64,000 nucleotides of DNA from Christensenellaceae bacterium (GCA_031261085.1 JAISKB010000026.1:1-64000); one strand, 5' to 3'. Shown: positions 52,203-62,954, counted from the stretch's first letter. Notes: generated by a model not told the origin, from the letters alone. Numbers and translations are program-made.

Positions 52203-52228
52203 GGGGTGGGGATTGCCTCACCCTATTG

Positions 52229-52257
52229 TCCCTTCTTTAATTAGGAGGGGATTTTTT
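52229..52257 (+). terminator. Terminator of the MacB-like operon
   Basis: TCCCTTC and GAGGGGA pair with one wobble and are followed by six T. Confidence 0.6.
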
Positions 52258-52279
52258 ATGCTTATCCTATAGAATACCT

Positions 52280-52308
52280 TTGACAGGTAAAACAGCAGAT
52301 GATATATT
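52280..52308 (+). promoter_or_regulatory. Promoter of the class I aminotransferase gene
   Basis: TTGACA (52280-52285), 17 bp, TATATT (52303-52308), 81 bp before the ATG. Confidence 0.75.
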
Positions 52309-52388
52309 ATATTAGATTTATGCATTATATTTGGGCGTCTCGCCAAGGGGGCGCGCATATGTTTGATAATATTAGGAGGTAGTTTACC

Positions 52389-53549
52389 ATGCAACCGTTA
52401 AGCAATAAAACCGCCAAGCTGAGCGATTCCGTGATCCGCCGCATGACCCGCATTTCGTTGGATTGCGGCGCCATCAACCTTTCGCAGGGGTTCCCCGACT
52501 TTGACCCGCCCAAGGCGCTGATGGATCGTTTGGCGCAAGTGGCCTACGAGGGGCCGCATCAGTATTCCCCCACCTGGGGCAATAAAAACTACCGGGATGC
52601 GCTGTGCAAAAAGCAGACCCAGTTTTTGGGCATCCCGCTGGATTCCGACGACAACATACTCGCCACCTGCGGCAGCACCGAGGCCATGATGGCGGCGCTG
52701 ATGGCGATTACCAACCCGGGCGATAAAATCGTGCTGTTCTCCCCCTTCTTCGAAAACTACGCGGCGCAATCCCTGCTGCTCTCCACCGAGTCCATCTACA
52801 TCCCGCTCACGCCGCCCTCCTACGATTTTGACCCCAACCAGCTGGAGGATGCGTTTAAGCAGGGCGCAAAGGCCATGATTTTGTGCAACCCCAGCAACCC
52901 CAGCGGCAAGGTGTTTACCTATGACGAGCTAAAGACGATTGCGGATTTGGCCATCAAGTACGATGTATATGTCATCACCGATGAGGTGTATGAGCACATC
53001 GTATACGAACCCAACAAGTATACCTACATGGCCGCGCTGCCCGGCATGTGGGAGCGCACCATCTGCTGCTCCTCACTGTCCAAAACCTACTCCATCACGG
53101 GCTGGCGGCTGGGGTATGTGGTTGCCTGCAAAGAAATCGTGGACCGCTGCAAAAAGATGCACGACTTCCTCACCGTGTGCGCGCCTTCCCCCCTGCAAGA
53201 AGCCGCGATTGCAGGCCTTTCGCAGCCGCTTTCCTATTACGACGAGTTGCGGGATCACTACACCCACATGAAGCAAATATTTACCGATGGGCTGCGGAAC
53301 CTCAATATCAACTTTACCGACCCGCAGGGCGCCTATTTTGTGATGGTGGATATTTCCGAATTCAGCCATGGCGACGACGTGCAATTCTGCGAGGATTTGG
53401 CCCACAAGGTGGGCGTAGGCGCGGTGCCCGGCTCCAGCTTCTTTAAAGAGGATGTGCGCCATTTGGCTCGCTTCCATTTTGCCAAAAAGGATGAAACGCT
53501 GTACGCGGCGCTGGACAGGCTATCTTCGATACGGGAAAAGATGAAATAA
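52389..53549 (+). CDS. Class I/II aminotransferase
   Basis: 386 residues, fold-type I PLP enzyme. INLSQGFPDFDPPKALMDRL, the PLP lysine in SSLSKTYSITGWRLGYVVA, NPSNPSGKVFTYDEL and the substrate-binding Arg in HLARFHFAKK. The family includes aspartate aminotransferase and cysteine-S-conjugate lyases; which one this is cannot be told. It lies beside the aspartate-family genes, so transamination to aspartate is an attractive guess. AGGAGG before the start. Confidence 0.85.
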   Translation: MQPLSNKTAKLSDSVIRRMTRISLDCGAINLSQGFPDFDPPKALMDRLAQVAYEGPHQYSPTWGNKNYRDALCKKQTQFLGIPLDSDDNILATCGSTEAMMAALMAITNPGDKIVLFSPFFENYAAQSLLLSTESIYIPLTPPSYDFDPNQLEDAFKQGAKAMILCNPSNPSGKVFTYDELKTIADLAIKYDVYVITDEVYEHIVYEPNKYTYMAALPGMWERTICCSSLSKTYSITGWRLGYVVACKEIVDRCKKMHDFLTVCAPSPLQEAAIAGLSQPLSYYDELRDHYTHMKQIFTDGLRNLNINFTDPQGAYFVMVDISEFSHGDDVQFCEDLAHKVGVGAVPGSSFFKEDVRHLARFHFAKKDETLYAALDRLSSIREKMK

Positions 53550-53563
53550 AATCGGGTAGGCTT

Positions 53564-53866
53564 ACCCCACCCCCTAACCCCCTCCCCTCGGGAGGGGGAA
53601 TTTTTTGCGGCTTTGCCGCAACCGGGGGAATCCCAGCCTTTTTTATCCTGAAATGGCTCGGGAACAGACATCCAAAACGGGCGGGGGCTTGCCCCCGCGA
53701 ACAAAACTACTCGATACTTTTCCCCTTCCCTTGGGAAGGGGTTAGGGGATGGGGTGTAACATCTACCGCACCAACATGCAAAAAGGGGGTGCGGGGGCTT
53801 GCCCCCGCTTGCGGCGCAGCCGCAAAAAAATTCCCCTTCCCTGGGGAAGGGGTTAGGGGATGGGGC
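53564..53866. repeat. Dispersed GC-rich hairpin repeat, third locus, with inverted copies
   Basis: 53564-53634 is module A forward (CCCCCTAACCCCCTCCCCTC, GGGAGGGGGAATTTTTTGCGG, then CTTTGCCGCAA). 53681-53698 is a GCGGGGGCTTGCCCCCGC hairpin. 53718-53757 and 53783-53866 are module A in reverse (GGGGGCTTGCCCCCGC, TTGCGGCGCAGCCGCAA, TTCCCCTTCCCTGGGGAAGG, then GGTTAGGGGATGGGG). It fills the gap between the convergent aminotransferase and asd genes and can fold into several long stems. Confidence 0.75.
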
Positions 53867-53876
53867 AAACCCCTCC

Positions 53877-54877
<1,001 letters not shown>

Positions 54878-54881
<4 letters not shown>

Positions 54882-56215
54882 TCCTCTTCGCCTCCCACGA
54901 TAAACTTGTTATACAGCACCCGTATGGCCTGTTCAAAGTCTTTATTCTCTACCCCCACGATGATATTGATTTCATCGGGGCCTTGATCTATCAAGCGTAT
55001 GTTTATGCCGTTTTCGCCCAGCGCGCCAAACATCTTGCCGCTCACGCCGGGGATGGATACCATCTTGCGCCCCACCACCGCAATGAGCGAAATGCCTTCG
55101 GTTACGGTAATGCTGTCCGGGTCGCACTGCTGCTTGATTTCGGCAATCACATCATATAGCACGGGGGTAATCTTTTCGGTCGTCACCACTACCGAAAAGC
55201 TGTCTATGCCGCCCGGCGTCTGCTCGATGGGCACCTTATATTTTTCCAGCACCGATAGCACCTTGCGAATCATGCCTACCTCCGCGATAAGGTGGTGCTT
55301 GTGCAACGTGATAATCGAATAATCCTTGCGGCCGGATATGCCGGTGATAAAGCGCTTGCGCTCCTCCCTGCTCTCCTTGGAGAAGTGCTGCTGTATAAAG
55401 GTGCCCGGCGCGGCGGGTTCGTTGGTGTTGCGGATGTTGATGGGTATATCCTTGTGCAGCACGGGGAACACGGCTTCTTCATGCAGCACGTTGGCGCCCA
55501 TATACGCAAGCTCCCGCAGCTCGCTATAGGTGATGTGCGCGATGGGCTTGGGATTTTCGACAATGCGCGGGTCGGCCATGAGTATGCCCGAAACATCCGT
55601 CCAGTTTTCGTATACCTCGGCGTTTACCGCCGCCGCCGCCAGCGAGCCCGTAATATCGCTGCCCCCCCGCGTCATAACCTTTACGCCGCCATCCGGCAGC
55701 GCGCCATAAAAGCCCGGCAGCACCAGCTTGTTTGTCTTTTCGAATATGGCGGCCAGCTGCGCGTTGGTTTTTTCCATATCGAGCTTGCCGTCATAGCCAA
55801 AGCTGACCCACTGCGTCGCGTCCACAAAGGTGTAGCCCAAGTAGTCGGCCATCAGCTTGCCGGTAAGGTATTCCCCGCGCGACGCCAAATAGTCGATGGA
55901 CATATTCTTTTTCATATTGGAGCGAATCAGCGCGAATTCCGCCCCCAAGTTGGTTTTAAGGCCGCAGCCCCGCTTTATTTCGTTGAAGCGCTCCTCGATC
56001 ATCGAAAATATAGCTTCGTAGGATACGCCGTATTGCAGGTGCGCATGGCACAGGTATAGCAAATCGGTAACCTTATTATCGTCGCCAAAGCGTTTGCCCG
56101 GGGCGGATACCACCACCACGGCGCGCTTTTCATCGGCCTGCACAAGGTCCTTCACCTTTTGAAACTGCGCGGCATCCGCCAAGGAGCTGCCGCCAAACTT
56201 CACTACTTTAATCAT
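54878..56215 (-). CDS. lysC: Aspartokinase
   Basis: 445 residues. Kinase domain with KFGGSSLADAAQFQKVKDLV, RGGSDITGSLAAAAVNAEVY; tandem ACT domains at about 300-445 (MIRKVLSVLEKYKVPIEQTP; MFGALGENGINIRLIDQGPD). It phosphorylates aspartate, the first step of the family, and the ACT pair gives feedback by lysine or threonine. It overlaps hom by 8 bp and asd by 4 bp. Confidence 0.94.
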
Positions 56216-57362
56216 GGTATTCTCCCTCCGCTATGCCCGCAAAAAATAGCTGCGGGTCATGATTGCCTAGTGTGCCGGCCAGGGCGTGCATCGCCGGCAC
56301 CGATATGGGCTTGGTAACCGCCCAGGCAGCGCCGCGCTCCGCCACCACTTCGGGCGGCAACGACGCGCTTGTGTGTATATAATAGGTATGCACCGCGAGC
56401 TCATTTTGCATCACCGCCGCTTGCCGGTAGTTTTGCACCTCGCCTATGTGCGCCTGTACATCCAATATATCCTGCGCCATGTTTATGCCGGTAGGCAGCG
56501 AGCCCGCCCCCGCGCCAAAAAAGCTGAGCCGCCCGTTGTGCGTGCCATACAGCGTGGCGATGCTGCAAGCCCCCTGCATCGACGCCTCGGGCAAAGCCCT
56601 GGGCAGCAGCGTGGGCTCCACATAGGCCGCCACGCCGCCCTGCATTCGCTCGCATCGCATCATCTGCTTAATCACATACCCGCGCGCTTTGGCCCAGGCA
56701 ATATCCTCGCTCGAAATATGACGTATGCCCGCGGTGGGCACATCCTCCTCGCCTACCACCTGCGAAAAAGCAAGGCTGGCCGAAATGGCGCACTTGCGCT
56801 GCAGGTCGCAGCCATCTATATCGGCGGAAGGGTTTGCCTCGGCATAGCCCAGCCGCTGCGCCTCGGCGAGCGCATCGGCAAATTCGGCGCCCGCTTCGCT
56901 CATATCGTACAAAATAAAGTTGGTGGTGCCGTTGATGCAGCCGGTGACGGCTTCTATTTCATCGAGCCGCTTGGTGCGCAGCAGGTTATACAGCCACGGC
57001 ACACCCCCGCCCGCGCTGGCGGTATAGCGCAGCTGCACGCCGTTTTTATCGGCTGCCTGCGCCAGCTCGCGGAACTTGCAGCACACCAGCTGCTTGTTGG
57101 AGGTAACCACATGCTTGCCCGCGTTTAGCGCCGCCATCACATAGGTGAAGGCCGGTTCCAGCCCGCCCATTGCCTCGGCGATCAGCTCGATTTCGGGGTC
57201 GTCCAAAACCTCCGCCGCTTCAGTGGTGAGCAAACCCTCCGGGCCGGGCAGCATTTCGTATACCAGCGCCCGCTTTACCGTTACGCCGCAATCCGGGCGC
57301 TCTGTGAGCACCTTGTATACGCCGCTGCCTACCACGCCAAACCCCAACAGTCCAATTTTCAT
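56208..57362 (-). CDS. hom: Homoserine dehydrogenase (short C-terminus)
   Basis: 384 residues. NAD(P) site LLGFGVVGSGVYKVL, GKHVVTSNKQLVCCKFRELA, GTTNFILYDMSEAG, GYAEANPSADIDGCDLQRK. It reduces aspartate semialdehyde to homoserine. The typical Gram-positive enzyme is about 430 residues with a C-terminal ACT domain; here only about 60 residues follow the catalytic part and I see no ACT pattern in them. It heads the minus-strand operon, divergent from thrC. Confidence 0.92.
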   Translation of the reverse strand: MKIGLLGFGVVGSGVYKVLTERPDCGVTVKRALVYEMLPGPEGLLTTEAAEVLDDPEIELIAEAMGGLEPAFTYVMAALNAGKHVVTSNKQLVCCKFRELAQAADKNGVQLRYTASAGGGVPWLYNLLRTKRLDEIEAVTGCINGTTNFILYDMSEAGAEFADALAEAQRLGYAEANPSADIDGCDLQRKCAISASLAFSQVVGEEDVPTAGIRHISSEDIAWAKARGYVIKQMMRCERMQGGVAAYVEPTLLPRALPEASMQGACSIATLYGTHNGRLSFFGAGAGSLPTGINMAQDILDVQAHIGEVQNYRQAAVMQNELAVHTYYIHTSASLPPEVVAERGAAWAVTKPISVPAMHALAGTLGNHDPQLFFAGIAEGEYHD

Positions 57363-57419
57363 ATCCGTTTTTAGCCCCTATGTCCTTAAAATAAAAACAC
57401 TTGTTTTCGATTGAAAAAC

Positions 57420-57448
57420 AATGTATCATATTCACAAGGTATTTGCAA
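57420..57448 (-). promoter_or_regulatory. Promoter of hom-lysC-asd
   Basis: On the minus strand TTGCAA (57448-57443), 17 bp, TACATT (57425-57420). An imperfect palindrome TTGTTTTC-GATT-GAAAAACAA (57401-57421) sits just downstream and could be an operator. I found no convincing promoter for thrC in the same 179-bp gap. Confidence 0.6.
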
Positions 57449-57541
57449 GCAAAAAGATACAGGTTTTTTAATGTTGTTGTAATTTTATACAATTTATACG
57501 CGCCGCCCCCGCGCGCGTATGCCATGTAGGAGGAGTATACC

Positions 57542-59020
57542 ATGCACTATCAAAGTACGCGCAACCCCAGCCTTACCGCCACCGCCTCACAGGCTGTTTT
57601 GCGCGGCATCGCGCCGGATGGCGGGCTGTATATGCTGCCCGGCTTTAGCGAGGCGCAGTTCCCCATGGAACGATTGGCCGCCCTGAGCGCCTGTGAAATT
57701 TCGGCAACGGTGCTTGCGCTGCTATTGCCCGACTTCACGCAGGCCGAAATGACCGGTTTGGTGCAGGCGGCATACCGCAGCAAGTTCGAGACCGAGGACC
57801 TAACGCCGTTGGTACAGGTAGGCGACCGCTATGTGCTGGAGCTGTTTCGCGGGCCCACCAGCGCGTTTAAGGATATTGCGCTTTCGGCGCTGCCCCACCT
57901 AATCACCGCTTCCAAGGCAAAAAACGGCATACAAGAGGATATACTCATACTAACCGCCACCAGCGGCGATACCGGCAAAGCCGCGTTGGAGGGCTTTTGC
58001 GATGTGCCGGGCACGCGCATAGTCGTATTTTACCCCAACGGAGGCGTAAGCGCCATACAAAAATCACAAATGGTTACACAAAAAGGTAAAAATGTTGCAG
58101 TTTGCGCTTTGAACGGCAACTTCGATGATGCGCAGAGCGGCGTAAAGGCTATTTTTGCGCGGTGCGAGGCCGAAAATCCGCTGCGGGGCCGCGCCCGGCT
58201 ATCCTCCGCCAATTCCATCAACATCGGCCGGCTCGCGCCGCAGGTGATGTATTACTTTAAGGCGTATGCCGACCTGCTGCGCAGGGGCCGCATCTCCATG
58301 GGGGACGCGGTGGATTTTGCCGTGCCTACCGGCAACTTCGGCGATATACTCGCGGGCTGTATCGCCAAGCGCATGGGGCTGCCCGCCGGGCGCTTTATAT
58401 GCGCGTCCAACGCCAATAACGTGCTCAGCGACTTTTTGCACACCGGCGTTTACGACCGCCGCCGCACCTTCTACAAAACGCTGTCCCCCAGCATGGATAT
58501 ACTCATATCCAGCAATTTGGAGCGGCTGCTGTACCTTGTAAGCGGCTGCGATGGCGAAGCGGTAGCCGGATACATGCGCGATTTGGCCTCGCAAGGATAT
58601 TACCGGCTTGCGCCGGATGCGCTAAGCGCCATACAGGCCGAGCTCCTTGCGGGCTGGGCCGGTGACGCGGCCACGGTGGCGGCCATACGCCGCGTATACG
58701 AAGCCCACGGCTATCTGCTCGATACGCATACCGCCGTCGCGTGGGATGTGGCCGAACGTTTGGGCGGCGGCAACCCTATGGTGGTGCTGGCCACGGCTTC
58801 GCCCTATAAGTTCCCGAGCGCGGTGCTGTGCGCGCTGGGGGGAGAGGCCGCAAACGGGCTGGATGAATTTGCCCGTATGCGCCGCATACACGAGATTACC
58901 GGCCTGCCCATACCGCCCGGGCTGCGCGATTTGGAAGCCCTGCCCGCGCTGCATGGCGACGTGGTGGAGCGGCAGGATATGTTCCGCTATGTTTTAAGCA
59001 AGGCGGGTGACGCACAATGA
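57542..59020 (+). CDS. thrC: Threonine synthase
   Basis: 492 residues, the long (fold-type II PLP) form. PLP lysine in RGPTSAFKDIALSALPHLI (about residue 108), LTATSGDTGKAALEGFCDV, NSINIGRLAPQVMYYFKAY and VPTGNFGDILAGCIAKRMG. It turns O-phosphohomoserine into threonine. AGGAGGAG precedes the start, and ATGA overlaps thrB. The gene faces away from hom, so both arms of the pathway share one intergenic control region. Confidence 0.95.
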   Translation: MHYQSTRNPSLTATASQAVLRGIAPDGGLYMLPGFSEAQFPMERLAALSACEISATVLALLLPDFTQAEMTGLVQAAYRSKFETEDLTPLVQVGDRYVLELFRGPTSAFKDIALSALPHLITASKAKNGIQEDILILTATSGDTGKAALEGFCDVPGTRIVVFYPNGGVSAIQKSQMVTQKGKNVAVCALNGNFDDAQSGVKAIFARCEAENPLRGRARLSSANSINIGRLAPQVMYYFKAYADLLRRGRISMGDAVDFAVPTGNFGDILAGCIAKRMGLPAGRFICASNANNVLSDFLHTGVYDRRRTFYKTLSPSMDILISSNLERLLYLVSGCDGEAVAGYMRDLASQGYYRLAPDALSAIQAELLAGWAGDAATVAAIRRVYEAHGYLLDTHTAVAWDVAERLGGGNPMVVLATASPYKFPSAVLCALGGEAANGLDEFARMRRIHEITGLPIPPGLRDLEALPALHGDVVERQDMFRYVLSKAGDAQ

Positions 59021-59916
59021 TCCATATCACAGTGCCCGCCAGCACCTCCAACGTTGGCCCGGGGTTCGATTCGCTGGGCTGCGCCATGGCGCTGTATAAC
59101 CGCTTTGCCTTCGAAGAGCTGCCCGCCGACGAATACCGCATACGCTGCGCCGACCCGCGCTTTGCAAACCGCGATAACCTCACCGTGGTGGGGTATGAAG
59201 CCGCCATGCGGTACATGGGCCTGCCCGCGCAGGGCCTGGCGGCGGAGATACAAGCTGAGGTGCCCGTCGCGCGCGGCTTGGGCAGCAGCTCCACGCTCAT
59301 CGTAGCGGGGGCGATGGCGGCCGCCAAGCTGCATGGGGATAAGCTCACCAAGGCGGAGCTCCTCGACATATGCACGCAGCTCGAGGGCCACCCCGATAAC
59401 CTGGCGCCCACCATTTATGGCGGTTTTACGGCCGCGCTGCTGCACGAGGGCAAGCCCTACGCGGTCAATTACCCGTTGCACGAGAGCCTGCGCTTTTTGG
59501 CGCTTATACCCGATTTTGAAACCTCCACGCAGGAGGCGCGGCAATCGCTACCCCAAACGACTACTTATCAGGATGCGGTATTCAACATATCCCACATTGC
59601 GGTGCTGCTGCGCGCGCTCGAATTGGGGGATGCGGCGCTGATACGCCTGAGCCTGAATGATACGCTGCACCAGCCCTACCGCAAGCAACTGATACACGGC
59701 TATGATACCGTGGCGCAGCGCGCAAGCGATTGCGGCGCCATAGCGTTTTTCATCAGCGGTTCCGGCTCCACATGCATGTGCCTCTACAGCGAGGCGAGCT
59801 TCCTCCAGAGGATAGCCGCGGCCGTTGCGCCGCTGCCCCATGCGTGGCGCGCGCTCCCGCTCAGGGTAGACCATACCGGCGCGAAGGAGGATAGAGGATG
59901 CAAAGCGGCTATTTGA
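59017..59916 (+). CDS. thrB: Homoserine kinase
   Basis: 299 residues, GHMP kinase. PASTSNVGPGFDSLGCAMAL near the start, the ATP loop EVPVARGLGSSSTLIVAGAM, LEGHPDNLAPTIYGG and ISGSGSTCMCLYSEA at the end. It phosphorylates homoserine for ThrC. It overlaps thrC by 4 bp and the ACT gene by 19 bp. Confidence 0.95.
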   Translation: MIHITVPASTSNVGPGFDSLGCAMALYNRFAFEELPADEYRIRCADPRFANRDNLTVVGYEAAMRYMGLPAQGLAAEIQAEVPVARGLGSSSTLIVAGAMAAAKLHGDKLTKAELLDICTQLEGHPDNLAPTIYGGFTAALLHEGKPYAVNYPLHESLRFLALIPDFETSTQEARQSLPQTTTYQDAVFNISHIAVLLRALELGDAALIRLSLNDTLHQPYRKQLIHGYDTVAQRASDCGAIAFFISGSGSTCMCLYSEASFLQRIAAAVAPLPHAWRALPLRVDHTGAKEDRGCKAAI

Positions 59917-60335
59917 TTGTGGATAAGCGGATTTTGCCCGGCTACTACGAAAAGGTGCTGCAGGCGCGGGAGATGCTGCGCGAGGGCAAGGTAAAAGAGG
60001 TGAGCGAGGCGGCGCGTTTGGTGGGGATATCCCGCAGTACCTATTATAAATACAAAGACTATATATTTTCTCCCGGCGAAAGCGCCGAGTGCTCCAAGGC
60101 CGTGTTTTCGCTGCTGCTGCGGCACGAGCCCGGCATACTCAACGCGCTCATCACCGCGCTTTCGGAGTTGGGCGCCAACATACTCACCATCACCCAAAGC
60201 CTGCCCATTGGCGGCAACGCCAGCGTATTGCTGTCGCTGGATACCTCCGCCATGCAGCTCCCCGCGCAGGAGGTGCTTACCCGCCTGAGCGCGCTGCGCG
60301 GCGCAAGCAGCGTAAAGCTGGTTGCCATAGAATAA
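59898..60335 (+). CDS. ACT-domain regulator (UPF0735/PheB-like)
   Basis: 145 residues. An N-terminal helix-turn-helix-like part (LQAREMLREGKVKEVSEAAR, LVGISRSTYYKYKDYIF) is followed by an ACT domain (about 75-145, LLLRHEPGILNALITALSEL, GANILTITQSLPIGG). This is the UPF0735 family, often the last gene after hom/thr genes. ACT domains bind amino acids, so it is the likely threonine-sensing partner, perhaps standing in for the ACT domain absent from hom (inference). ATG 59898 has GGAGG upstream. Confidence 0.88.
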   Translation: MQSGYLIVDKRILPGYYEKVLQAREMLREGKVKEVSEAARLVGISRSTYYKYKDYIFSPGESAECSKAVFSLLLRHEPGILNALITALSELGANILTITQSLPIGGNASVLLSLDTSAMQLPAQEVLTRLSALRGASSVKLVAIE

Positions 60336-60357
60336 TAGATATGGTTCATACCTGATA

Positions 60358-60389
60358 GCCCCCTCCGCTACCAGGGAGGGGGCATTTTT
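60358..60389 (+). terminator. Terminator of the thrC operon
   Basis: GCCCCCTCC and GGAGGGGGC form a perfect 9-bp stem with ATTTTTG after it. Confidence 0.85.
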
Positions 60390-60432
60390 GTTGTGCCGCA
60401 TCATTTACAACCACGATATATACACTTGTTTC

Positions 60433-60461
60433 TTTACAATACAGGAAGTTTATGCTATATT
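60433..60461 (+). promoter_or_regulatory. Promoter of the pyrophosphatase gene
   Basis: TTTACA (60433-60438), 17 bp, TATATT (60456-60461) with an extended TGC in front. It leaves a leader of about 200 nt, which holds GTGAC-N12-GTCAC (60478-60499) and the palindrome ACAAGC-TAT-GCTTGT (60544-60558). No coding frame is seen in this leader. Confidence 0.65.
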
Positions 60462-60669
60462 GAATGTGATTCGTCAAGTGACAAAAGCGTTTGGGTCACA
60501 GGGTTATGGGTTAGAAATTATTGCTATATATGCCTCGTAAAGTACAAGCTATGCTTGTTGTATAAGATTTATAAAATTTGCGATTTGCTCCTTTTTCCCT
60601 ATTTGGTGCAGCACAGGGCTTACAAATGCTTTGGCGCGCCAAAAAACAAATATCAAGGAGGCTTCCTAC

Positions 60670-62760
60670 ATGGACGCACGCACGATCCAAATTATTTCCA
60701 TACTCATTGCGCTCATCGCATTCGCCTACGCCGCGTGGCTGTTTGCATGGGTAAAACGGCAACCTTCCGATAACGCGAAAATCGCCAAAATCGGTCTGCT
60801 TATCCGTCAGGGCGCGCGCACCTTCCTTCGCAAGGAATATGCGGTGCTGGCGCGTTTTGCGGGCGTTGCCGCCGTTCTCATCTTCGTATTTTTACCATCC
60901 CCCATCTGGAAGGGCAGCGTTACCCCCAACATACTGATGGCCATCGCGTATATCGCGGGCACCGTGTTCTCCGCCATCGCGGGTAAAATCGGCATTGAGG
61001 TGGCCACCATCGCCAACATCAAATCGGCCGAGGCCGCCAAAAATGGCATTAAGCCTTCGTTCATGGCCGGCTTCCGCGGCGGCGCGGTGATGGGCATGGG
61101 TGTGGTGGGCGCAAGCCTTTTGGGCGTTTCGCTGGTATACCTGCTCACCAACGATGCCACCACCCTGCTGGGCTTCAGCTTTGGCGCAAGCTCGCTGGCG
61201 CTGTTTGCCAAAGCCGGCGGCGGCATATTCACCAAAACGGCGGATATCAGCGCCGACATTACCGGCAAGGTAGAGCTGGGCATACCCGAGGATGACCCGC
61301 GCAACCCCGCCGTTATTGCCGATAACGTAGGCGATAACGTGGGCGATGTGGCCGGCATGGGCGCCGACCTGTTCGATTCCAACGTGGCCTCTATGGCCGC
61401 CGCGCTGATTATCGGCGGGGCGCTGGACTTGGGGCTGGGCGGCACCACGCATGTAGCCATGGTGTTCTGCTATGCCGCGCTGGGGCTGTTGGCCTCCATC
61501 GTGGGCATTTTAACCGCCCGCATCGGCAAAAACGGCAACCCCACCCGGGCGCTCAATTCCTCCACCTATGTAACCACCGCGATATATTTGGTGTTTACCG
61601 CCATCGCTACCGCCGTGTTCCACTTTAGCTGGCGCATCTGGGGCGCCTGCATCGTGGGCCTGCTGGTGGGCGTCGTGATTGGCATCGCAACCGATTACTT
61701 TACCGACGACTCCAAAAAGCCCGTGCACTTTGTAGCGCACGCCTCCAAATCCGGCCCCGCGTTCACCATACTATCCGGCATCAGCTACGGCTTTTTGAGC
61801 GTGCTGCCCGCCATGGTAGGCATCGCGGTATCCGCGCTGGTCGCCTATAAGCTGTGCGAGCCCATCAACGCCGCTTTTGCCATGGAATATGCGCTGTTCG
61901 GCATATCGATGGCGGCGGTGGGCATGCTCTCCATCGTGGGCATGATCGTATCCAACGACGCATACGGCCCCATTGTGGATAACGCCCGCGGCCTGGCCGA
62001 GATGGGCAACCTGGGCGAAGAGGTGCTGGAGATTACCGACGCGCTGGATTCCGCAGGCAATACCGTAAAGGCCGTGACCAAGGGCTTTGCCATCGCGGCC
62101 GCCGGGCTTACCGTCATCGCGCTGCTGGGCGCGTTTATGAGCGAGGTGAATACCGCCGCCGCCGAGCTGGGCATAGCCGGTATCACCGGGTTTGATATCA
62201 TGAATCCGCTCGTGTTCTTTGGTATGCTGATTGGCGCGGCCATTCCCGCTGTGTTCTCGGCCATGCTGATGCTGGGTGTAGACCGCAACGCGCAGCGCAT
62301 GGTGGCGGAAATCCATCGCCAGTTTAAAGAAATACTCGGCCTGCGCGAAGGCACTGCCGAGCCCGAATACGACAAGTGCATCGACATCGCCACCACCGGC
62401 GCGCTCAAAGAGCTGGTGCCCGCGGGGCTTATGGCCATCATATCCACGCTGTTGGTAGGCTTTATTGGCGGCGTAATGGCCATTGGCGGCTTCCTGGCCG
62501 GCAATATCGTATCCGGCCTGCTGCTGGCGCTGTTCATGTCCAACGCGGGCGGGCTGTGGGATAACGGCAAAAAATATGTCGAAAGCGGCCACGAGGGCGG
62601 CAAGGGTTCCGAGGCGCACAAGGCTGCCGTCGTTGGCGATACCGTAGGCGATCCGTTTAAGGATACCGCAGGTCCCTCCATCAACACGCAGATCACCGTG
62701 GTTTCGCTGATAGCATCCCTGCTCTCCACGCTGTTCCTCACCGTGTCCCTGTTCCATTGA
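60670..62760 (+). CDS. hppA: Membrane-bound proton-pumping pyrophosphatase
   Basis: 696 residues from ATG 60670 (AAGGAGG upstream). About 16 membrane helices. Substrate site GGGIFTKTADISADITGKVE, EDDPRNPAVIADNVGDNVGD, DVAGMGADLFDS, and late GDTVGDPFKDTAGPSINT. The sequence GNTVKAVTKGFAI carries Lys and Thr at the positions that mark K+-independent enzymes (GNTxKAVTKG), which are all H+ pumps as far as known. It uses PPi hydrolysis to pump H+ out, saving energy in anaerobes. A long leader and own promoter precede it. Confidence 0.95.
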   Translation: MDARTIQIISILIALIAFAYAAWLFAWVKRQPSDNAKIAKIGLLIRQGARTFLRKEYAVLARFAGVAAVLIFVFLPSPIWKGSVTPNILMAIAYIAGTVFSAIAGKIGIEVATIANIKSAEAAKNGIKPSFMAGFRGGAVMGMGVVGASLLGVSLVYLLTNDATTLLGFSFGASSLALFAKAGGGIFTKTADISADITGKVELGIPEDDPRNPAVIADNVGDNVGDVAGMGADLFDSNVASMAAALIIGGALDLGLGGTTHVAMVFCYAALGLLASIVGILTARIGKNGNPTRALNSSTYVTTAIYLVFTAIATAVFHFSWRIWGACIVGLLVGVVIGIATDYFTDDSKKPVHFVAHASKSGPAFTILSGISYGFLSVLPAMVGIAVSALVAYKLCEPINAAFAMEYALFGISMAAVGMLSIVGMIVSNDAYGPIVDNARGLAEMGNLGEEVLEITDALDSAGNTVKAVTKGFAIAAAGLTVIALLGAFMSEVNTAAAELGIAGITGFDIMNPLVFFGMLIGAAIPAVFSAMLMLGVDRNAQRMVAEIHRQFKEILGLREGTAEPEYDKCIDIATTGALKELVPAGLMAIISTLLVGFIGGVMAIGGFLAGNIVSGLLLALFMSNAGGLWDNGKKYVESGHEGGKGSEAHKAAVVGDTVGDPFKDTAGPSINTQITVVSLIASLLSTLFLTVSLFH

Positions 62761-62790
62761 TGCATTATTGATGCATTAGATGAATGACCC

Positions 62791-62819
62791 AAGCCCCCTC
62801 CCTTGCGGAGGGGGCTTTT
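62791..62819 (+). terminator. Terminator of hppA
   Basis: AAGCCCCCTCC and GGAGGGGGCTT pair around a 5-nt loop, then TT. A second, weaker copy (AAAAAGCCCCCTCC...GGAAAGGGCTC) follows at about 62855-62871. Confidence 0.8.
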
Positions 62820-62954
62820 CCGTTTTTGAGGGCCAATACCACAAAAAGCCCCCTCCCGAAGGAAAGGGCTCAGTCGCAAACACAGGCCTGTATTTGTGGG
62901 TGTATCTGTATCGGCAGGCTGTATAGTACCGGCCTTATGGCAATCCGGTTATCG

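Noticed and set aside
57363..57541. T-box leader for thrC
   Set aside because: No T-box sequence or antiterminator was found; the gap is only 179 bp and AT-rich.
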